Source: Haloplanus natans DSM 17983
GTDB taxonomy: Archaea > Halobacteriota > Halobacteria > Halobacteriales > Haloferacaceae
Reading direction: 5' to 3'
Assembly: GCF_000427685.1 (NCBI RefSeq)
Contig: NZ_KE386573.1
Location: 620,001-684,000, forward strand
DNA: 64,000 nucleotides
The notes under the pieces were generated by a model. The model saw only the letters and a list, made by a program, of their open reading frames with translations, was not told the DNA's origin and searched no databases. This document shows, one piece after another, positions 58,909 to 64,000 of this stretch. A program made the position numbers and the translations under genes. Positions within the stretch are counted from its first letter, which is position 1; the number at the start of each line of letters is the position of its first letter.

Positions 58909-59622
58909 ATGACCGCGCCGTGGGACGACTGGGATCACGTCCTCAAGGTTGACCCCGACAAGGAACTCGTGGACGGCGAGACCTTCGAGGACGTCTGTGC
59001 CACCGGTACCGACGCGATCGAGATCGGTGGAACGACCGGGATGACCAGAGAGAAAATGGAGACGGTCGTCGAGGCCTGCAGCAAGTACGGCGTCCCGCTG
59101 TACCAAGAGCCGTCGAACCCGGCAGTCGTCATCGACGACGACGCTCTCGACGGCTACCTGATTCCGACGGTGTTCAACGCTGGCGACAGTTTCTGGGTCA
59201 CCGGCGCGCACAAGGAGTGGGTGCGAATCGAGAACGGTCTCGACTGGAGTCGCACGCACACGGAGGCGTACATCGTGCTCAACCCGGACTCGTCGGTGGC
59301 GGAGTACACCGACGCGAACTGCGACCAGTCGCCGGACGACGTGGCCGCGTACGCCGCGGTCGCCGAGAAACTGTTCGGACAGGAGATCATCTACATCGAG
59401 TACTCGGGGACGCTCGGCGATCCGGAGACGGTGCAGGCCGCAGCCGACGCTCTCGACGAGTCCACGCTCTTTTATGGCGGCGGCGTCGGCGACTACGACA
59501 CCGCCTACCGGATGGGGCAGTACGCCGACGTGGTGGTCGTCGGCGACTTGCTCCACGACGAGGGCTGTGCGGCCGTCCGCGAGACGGTCGAGGGCGTGAA
59601 CGACGCGCACGCTGGCGACTGA
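58909..59622 (+). CDS. Geranylgeranylglyceryl phosphate synthase
   Basis: This 237-residue TIM-barrel enzyme joins geranylgeranyl diphosphate to sn-glycerol 1-phosphate, the first committed step of archaeal ether lipids. Motifs are [71 protein letters not shown] and [13 protein letters not shown] (phosphate binding), with [11 protein letters not shown] at the end. The length equals that of haloarchaeal group I enzymes. It follows topA after the palindrome and ends in a further half palindrome. Confidence 0.94.
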   Translation: MTAPWDDWDHVLKVDPDKELVDGETFEDVCATGTDAIEIGGTTGMTREKMETVVEACSKYGVPLYQEPSNPAVVIDDDALDGYLIPTVFNAGDSFWVTGAHKEWVRIENGLDWSRTHTEAYIVLNPDSSVAEYTDANCDQSPDDVAAYAAVAEKLFGQEIIYIEYSGTLGDPETVQAAADALDESTLFYGGGVGDYDTAYRMGQYADVVVVGDLLHDEGCAAVRETVEGVNDAHAGD

Positions 59623-59656
59623 TAGTGTTTATTGTAAGTCATCACCGGTGGGTCGC
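59620..59656. repeat. Nested palindromic element, left half
   Basis: The sequence begins with the stop codon of the GGGP synthase gene (TGATAGTGTTTATTGTAAG) and continues TCATCACCGGTGGGTCGC. It matches the left half of the 38067 element and the type A core arm. The right half is missing. Confidence 0.8.
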
Positions 59657-59675
59657 TACGACGGTACGAAGTGGG

Positions 59676-60422
59676 TCAAGCCGGATCGGCGCCGGTCGAC
59701 TCGGCGGCGCACGGAGCGTCGACGGTCGCCCCCTCCGCCGGCCGCGCCGCGTTCCAGACGGCGGCGGCGACGAGGCCGCCGTAGAACTGGACGGCCGCGA
59801 CGAGGAGGGCGCCGACCCCTGGGACCGCCGTGGCGACGGTGCCGAGGACGGCGGCGCAGACGCCCGCACCGACGGCGACGAGCGACGCTCGGAGCCACGC
59901 CCGGAGTGTCGCCATCGAGCGCACCCGCCGACCGATCCGACCGAACGCGAACGCCTCGGCCACGTCGTCGCTCGTCGCGTACGCGGTCACCGCGACGGTC
60001 GCGGCGTAGCCACAGACGGGGAGAAGCGCCATTCCCGCGACTGCGGCGACGGCGGCGGCGGTCAGGCTAGTCGGATCGACCGCCCCGAGGACGCTCGTCG
60101 GTCGAACGAGCAGGGCCGTCCGCCACCCGGCGTACGCCGAGGTTAGGCCGGCCGCCCCAGCCGCGATCGGCGCCGCCGCGGGGAGGTGGTACGCGGCGAC
60201 GACGCCTGTGGCCCGCAGCCCCGTCCGGGTGAGCGATTGGAGGTCGGTAAACGCCGGTAGCGATCCCGCCTCCGCCCGAAGCAGACGGACGGCGTACCCC
60301 GCGAGGAGGACGCCAGGAACCACGAGTGGCACGGTTGCGACGAGTAATGCGCCGACGAGGACGGTGTGTGCCCAGCCATCCGTTTCGAGCGGCCAGCGAA
60401 GCGTCGAGTCGAGGTCCCTCAT
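59676..60422 (-). CDS. DUF4013-like membrane protein
   Basis: This 248-residue integral membrane protein has about six helices rich in Ala, Gly and Val. It starts with DSTLRWPLETDGWAHTVLVGALLVATVPLVVPGVLLAGYAVRLLRA, as in archaeal DUF4013 proteins. No function is known. A TTTATATATC box at 60447-60458 sits 25 bp upstream of the ATG at 60422, pointing to a leaderless mRNA and against the ATG at 60446. It is convergent with GGGP synthase. Confidence 0.82.
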   Translation of the reverse strand: MRDLDSTLRWPLETDGWAHTVLVGALLVATVPLVVPGVLLAGYAVRLLRAEAGSLPAFTDLQSLTRTGLRATGVVAAYHLPAAAPIAAGAAGLTSAYAGWRTALLVRPTSVLGAVDPTSLTAAAVAAVAGMALLPVCGYAATVAVTAYATSDDVAEAFAFGRIGRRVRSMATLRAWLRASLVAVGAGVCAAVLGTVATAVPGVGALLVAAVQFYGGLVAAAVWNAARPAEGATVDAPCAAESTGADPA

Positions 60423-60522
60423 TCCAGGGTGGAGTGGCCTCGGCATGATATATAAACGCTCGTGGCAAGCGGGGGTGGGTGCGGCGTAGTCATACCCACG
60501 CCGCGGTGGGGTGTGATTTCGC

Positions 60523-60852
60523 TCAGAAGATGTCGTCCCGACTCTCGTCGACGACATCGAGGAAGGGTTCGACCTCCGCAAACCGTGAGCCGCGCGTGAG
60601 CGTCTCCGTCGACGGGTCCCAGTCGACGAGGTCGTAGTCGTCTAGTTTGGGGAGGTGGTTGTGGCGGAGTTCGAGTTCGAGGAGGTCCGGCTCCTCACCG
60701 TCCTCGGTGCGGAGGATGGCGCCGAGTCCGCCCTCGGTTCGTCGCTCCGGGTCGGCGAGGACCCACAGGATATACCGGCGGTACTCGTGGCTGAGAATCT
60801 CGAACAGCTCGTTCAGTGAGTCGTTCGCCCCCTCGTCCGATTCCTCTGTCAT
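60523..60852 (-). CDS. Winged-helix DNA-binding protein (DUF7344-like)
   Basis: This 109-residue protein has an acidic N-terminus and then a wHTH: NELFEILSHEYRRYILWVLAD, LELELRHNHLPKLDDYDLVDWDPSTETLTRG. The last part (FAEVEPFLDVVDE) is a short dimerisation helix. This pattern is common in small haloarchaeal regulators. The target is unknown; nearby candidates are the DUF4013 gene downstream and the divergent enolase-superfamily gene. Confidence 0.85.
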   Translation of the reverse strand: MTEESDEGANDSLNELFEILSHEYRRYILWVLADPERRTEGGLGAILRTEDGEEPDLLELELRHNHLPKLDDYDLVDWDPSTETLTRGSRFAEVEPFLDVVDESRDDIF

Positions 60853-61062
60853 TCCCGTGATTTCTTCCCCCGCCGAACGTGGGTTCCCGCGCGACGCCTC
60901 GCGACCGGTGGCGCACCGATTGCGCGCTCCGCCGGGAACGAACGTACAGCGTTCGTACGTTCTACTGTCGAACCGGACGGAAGTAGCTGTTGCTGTCTCC
61001 GCCGATCCGGAACGCCACTGGCCGCCACGGGGTTTTTTTCCTCACCCGCCGAAGCGCGGACG

Positions 61063-62160
61063 ATGGAGATAACCGACGTACGCGTCGAACGGATCGAAGT
61101 CCCGCTTTCCCGACCGCTGGGCGTCTCCCGTGACCGCTCGATGTCCGCCCGAGGGGCGGCGTTCGTCGTCGTCGAGACGGACGCGGGGATCACGGGCATC
61201 GGCGAGGGTGTGGGGCCCGAGTCGTACATCGTCGAGCGCATCGTCGAGGAGAAGTACGCGCCGCTGCTGATCGGAGAGGACCCCCTCGACATCGAGCGGC
61301 ACTGGCAGTCGATGGTGACCGACACGGTGTACAAAGATCGGAAGGGACAGGGCCTCTCGGCCGCCAGCGGCGTCGATATCGCTCTCTGGGACATCGCGGG
61401 CAAACACCACGGCGTCCCCGTCTACCGGCTGCTCGGCGGGCCGATAGAGGGGTCGCTGAAACCGTACGCGAGCGACCTGTTCTGGCAGGACCCCGAGACG
61501 ATGGCCGAGCGCGCGCGGTCGTACGTCGACCGCGGGTTCGCGGGCGTGAAGACCCACCTCGGCCGCGGTATCGGCGCCGACGAGGAACGGGTGGCGGCGA
61601 TGCGCGACGCCATCGGCGACGCGGCACTGATGGTCGACATGAACTGTGGGTACGACCGCCCCGAGGCCCGTCGTGTCGGGCGAATGTTGGAGGAGTACGA
61701 CGTCTACTGGTACGAGGAGCCCCTCAGCCCGTACGACGTTGACGGCCTTACCGCCCTGCGCGAGGAGCTCTCCGTCCCCATCGCGTCCGGAGAGAACGAG
61801 TATACGAAGTGGGGCTTTCACGACCTGTTCGAGGCGGACGCCGTCGACTACGCGATGCCGGACGTGATGCGCTGTGGCGGCATCACCGAGGCGAAGAAAA
61901 TCTGCGGGCTCGCGGAGACGTACAACACGGTCTGTACGCCCCACTGTTTCACCACGGGCGTCGGCCTCGCGGCGACGATGCACGTGATGGCGGCGTCGCC
62001 CGCCTGTGAGTGGTTGGAGTTCGATCCGACGGATTTCGAGGTGTACGAACCGCTCTTCAAGACGCCGCCCGAAATCGAGGACGGCCGGATCGCGCTGCCG
62101 GAGGAACCGGGACTGGGCGTCCACCTCGACGAGGACGTGATCGGGGAGTACCGCGTCTGA
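61063..62160 (+). CDS. Enolase superfamily enzyme (mandelate racemase/muconate lactonising group)
   Basis: This 365-residue enzyme has metal ligands Asp in MVDMNCGYD, Glu in WYEEPLSPYD and Glu in ASGENEYTKW. The general acid/base side includes a KTHLGRGIGADEE motif with Lys and the TPHCFTTGVG His. The pattern resembles sugar-acid dehydratases or mandelate-racemase-like enzymes rather than o-succinylbenzoate synthase. The substrate is not predictable by eye. It is flanked by the wHTH gene and aspS; the 44-bp gap to aspS leaves co-transcription open. Confidence 0.9.
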   Translation: MEITDVRVERIEVPLSRPLGVSRDRSMSARGAAFVVVETDAGITGIGEGVGPESYIVERIVEEKYAPLLIGEDPLDIERHWQSMVTDTVYKDRKGQGLSAASGVDIALWDIAGKHHGVPVYRLLGGPIEGSLKPYASDLFWQDPETMAERARSYVDRGFAGVKTHLGRGIGADEERVAAMRDAIGDAALMVDMNCGYDRPEARRVGRMLEEYDVYWYEEPLSPYDVDGLTALREELSVPIASGENEYTKWGFHDLFEADAVDYAMPDVMRCGGITEAKKICGLAETYNTVCTPHCFTTGVGLAATMHVMAASPACEWLEFDPTDFEVYEPLFKTPPEIEDGRIALPEEPGLGVHLDEDVIGEYRV

Positions 62161-62204
62161 TCGGAAACGGGCGCGTTTAAGACGCGCGATACACACGAAC
62201 GGGT

Positions 62205-63506
62205 ATGGAACACCGAACCCACACGGCCGACGTCGTCGCCGGAGAGACGGCGACGGTCGCCGGCTGGGTCCACGAGATCCGGGACCTCGGCGGCATCGCC
62301 TTCCTGATCCTTCGGGACAAGACCGGCAAACTCCAGGTCAAATTCGAGAAAGACGAGATGGACGAGGACCTCGTCGAGACGGGGCTGGGCGTCCACCGCG
62401 AGAGCGTCGTCGCCGTCACCGGCGCGGTCGAGGAGGAATCGCGCGCGCCCACGGGGCTCGAGATGGTGCCCGACTCGGTCGACGTGTTGGCCGAGGCCGA
62501 CCCCGAACTCCCGCTCGACCCCTCGGGGAAAGTCGACGCCGAACTCCCGACCCGGCTCGACAACCGGACGCTCGACCTCCGCAAGCCCGAAGTGAAAGCC
62601 ATCTTCGAGATCCGGAGCGAGATCCTGCGCTCGGTGCGGGAGTACTTCCGCTCGGTCGGCTCGACGGAGATCAACACGCCGAAAATCGTCGCCACCGGGA
62701 CCGAGGGCGGCACCGAGCTCTTCCCGATCACCTACTTCGGCAAGGAGGCGTTCATGAACCAGTCGCCACAGCTGTTCAAACAGCTGATGGTCGGCAGCGG
62801 GCTGGAACGGGTCTTCGAAATCGGCCCCATCTTCCGCGCGGAGGAGCACAACACGCCCCGCCACCTCAACGAGGCGACGATGATCGACTTCGAGTCGGCC
62901 TTCGTCGACCACCACGAGGCGATGGACGTGTGCGAGGGGACGCTCAAGGCGGCCTACGAGGGCGTCGCCGAGAACTGCGCCGAGGAACTGGAACGTCTCG
63001 GCTACGACGACTTCGCGGTTCCGGACGCCGACTTCCCCCGGCTCACCTACGAGGAGGCCATCGAGCGCATCAACGCGACGGGCGCACTCGACGAGCAGTT
63101 GGTGTGGGGCGACGACCTGCCGACCGAGGCCGAGAAGGCCCTCGGCGACGACGTCGGCGGCCACTACTTCATCACCGACTGGCCATCCGAGATCAAGCCG
63201 TTCTACATCCAGGATTACGACGACGACCCGCAGCTGTCGAAGGGGTTCGATCTGATGCACCCGCGGATGGAACTCGTTTCGGGCGGGCAGCGCGAACACC
63301 GCTACGACGAACTCGTCGCCGGCTTCGAACAGCAGGGACTCGACCCCGCGCAGTTCGACTACTACACGAAGATGTTCAAATACGGGATGCCGCCCCACGC
63401 CGGGTGGGCCTACGGCGTCGAACGGCTGGTGATGACGATGCTCGACTTGGGGAACATTCGGGAGGCCGTCATCTTCCCACGCGACCGGCAGCGACTGAGC
63501 CCATAG
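62205..63506 (+). CDS. aspS: Aspartate--tRNA(Asp/Asn) ligase
   Basis: This 433-residue class II aminoacyl-tRNA synthetase has an N-terminal OB anticodon-binding domain ([27 protein letters not shown]), motif 2 ([19 protein letters not shown]) and motif 3 ([34 protein letters not shown]). The archaeal short form usually charges both tRNA(Asp) and tRNA(Asn), consistent with gatB in this window. The last 29 bp of the gene are duplicated 89 bp downstream. Confidence 0.95.
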   Translation: MEHRTHTADVVAGETATVAGWVHEIRDLGGIAFLILRDKTGKLQVKFEKDEMDEDLVETGLGVHRESVVAVTGAVEEESRAPTGLEMVPDSVDVLAEADPELPLDPSGKVDAELPTRLDNRTLDLRKPEVKAIFEIRSEILRSVREYFRSVGSTEINTPKIVATGTEGGTELFPITYFGKEAFMNQSPQLFKQLMVGSGLERVFEIGPIFRAEEHNTPRHLNEATMIDFESAFVDHHEAMDVCEGTLKAAYEGVAENCAEELERLGYDDFAVPDADFPRLTYEEAIERINATGALDEQLVWGDDLPTEAEKALGDDVGGHYFITDWPSEIKPFYIQDYDDDPQLSKGFDLMHPRMELVSGGQREHRYDELVAGFEQQGLDPAQFDYYTKMFKYGMPPHAGWAYGVERLVMTMLDLGNIREAVIFPRDRQRLSP

Positions 63507-63591
63507 GGCGACGCGGTCCGGGAGCGTGGGTGCAGGGAGTGGAGTGCAACGGAACGACCGTGTTCCCACGCGACCGGCAGCGACTGAGCCC
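63474..63591 (+). repeat. Direct duplication of the aspS 3' end
   Basis: TTCCCACGCGACCGGCAGCG plus the following nine bases (63474-63502) recur without mismatch at 63563-63591. Each copy is followed closely by a stop codon (TAG, then TAA). The 60 bp between are unrelated to aspS. The arrangement resembles an attachment-site scar at the 3' end of a conserved gene. Confidence 0.9.
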
Positions 63592-63598
63592 GTAACCG

Positions 63599-64000
63599 CT
63601 AGTTTCCCTGAATCGCGTCGATGACCATCGCCGCGACGACGACGGCGTCCCGCGGAACGTCGCCGGCGTCGTCGATAGTGATGTCGTACGTGTCCCGCAG
63701 GGAGAGTTGGCCGTCGATGCGTCCGACGTGTCCACCCTGGGCGTCGGTGATTTCGTACTTATGCGGGATGAGTTCGCCGAACGGAAGGAGGTTCCGCGCG
63801 AGCGTCACCACGGCCCCGCGCGAGGTGATCTTCGCTAACGCCGCCTCCGTCTCGCCGTCACGAATCGTCCAGGTGTCCCGGAGGAGGGAATAATCGTTGT
63901 CGAGGATCGCCACCCGCTTGCCGGTCTCGGCGTCGACGATAGCGTAGTTCCCGGCGATGTCGAGAACCCCACCGGCCTTGACGGTGAACACTTCGTTCCC
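63599..64000 (-). CDS. LURP-one-related protein, C-terminal part (runs off the window)
   Basis: The visible 133 residues (start beyond the right edge) have the LURP-one/scramblase-like beta-barrel pattern: FTVKAGGVLDIAGNYAIVDAETGKRVAILDNDYSLLRDTW, KYEITDAQGGHVGRIDGQLSLRDTYDITIDDAG and the closing helix VPRDAVVVAAMVIDAIQGN. These proteins are widespread in haloarchaea with no proven role; a lipid- or membrane-linked function has been suggested for the fold. The stop (63599-63601) lies just past the second copy of the aspS tail, convergent with aspS. Confidence 0.85.
   Translation of the reverse strand, partial: GNEVFTVKAGGVLDIAGNYAIVDAETGKRVAILDNDYSLLRDTWTIRDGETEAALAKITSRGAVVTLARNLLPFGELIPHKYEITDAQGGHVGRIDGQLSLRDTYDITIDDAGDVPRDAVVVAAMVIDAIQGN

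Overview
The window is chromosomal DNA of a halophilic archaeon (class Halobacteria). The evidence is very high G+C, strongly acidic predicted proteins, archaeal information-processing genes (L40e, RPA with its partner protein, GatB, type IA topoisomerase, non-discriminating-type AspS, GGGP synthase), Tat-type signal peptides, TATA-box promoters with short or no leaders, and families known mainly from haloarchaea (DUF5786, Tfx, DUF5814-type helicase, bacterio-opsin-activator-type HTH regulators). Genus cannot be fixed by eye.

Layout. 0-28 kb is a housekeeping-like backbone: hisH, PAS histidine kinases, a uracil-DNA glycosylase, DUF99, an MBL hydrolase, rpl40e, a TRAM protein, Tfx, manC, an rpa/rpap pair, tRNA-His(GTG), a site-2 protease with CBS domains, a large helicase, and an acyl-CoA block (hydroxyacyl-CoA dehydrogenase, MaoC hydratase, MFS, carboxyltransferase, acyl-CoA dehydrogenase). 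28.2-51.9 kb is a catabolic island: a PotABCD-like ABC transporter whose parts are scattered, a complete urocanate branch (hutU-hutI-hutH), a PfkB kinase, a LutAB fusion plus LutC, an M20 carbamoylase-like amidohydrolase, RidA, a class I aminotransferase, a D-2-hydroxyacid dehydrogenase, a GldA-like dehydrogenase, an SDR, a HisD and one HTH regulator. 52-64 kb returns to backbone: a membrane protein, gatB, an HTH regulator, topA, GGGP synthase, an enolase-superfamily enzyme, aspS and a LURP-one protein.

Three structures are not explained by single genes. (1) Eleven promoters in 30.2-51.9 kb carry a CATATG-like box, roughly CCnCCATnYGGAGGG, next to a TATA box. This looks like the operator of one regulon, and the best candidate regulator is the HTH protein at 41608-42258, whose own promoter has the box. 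(2) The 5' end and promoter of the acyl-CoA dehydrogenase gene at 28.1-28.25 kb recur, degenerate and in the same orientation, at 51.94-52.07 kb. The two copies bracket the regulon and suggest a 24-kb insertion. (3) At least eight nested palindromes of about 80 bp (some halved) share asymmetric hinges (AACTGTT / ATGACTTACA) but have different arms and cores. Six of them start at, or abut, a TGA stop codon.

Working model: the island imports a histidine-like or polyamine-like compound. Aminotransferase, hydroxyacid dehydrogenase, Lut proteins and HisD would feed side-chain variants into histidine and its keto/hydroxy acids, and HutH-HutU-HutI would convert histidine to formiminoglutamate. No arginase-type HutG is present, so the M20 amidohydrolase is the candidate for the last step.
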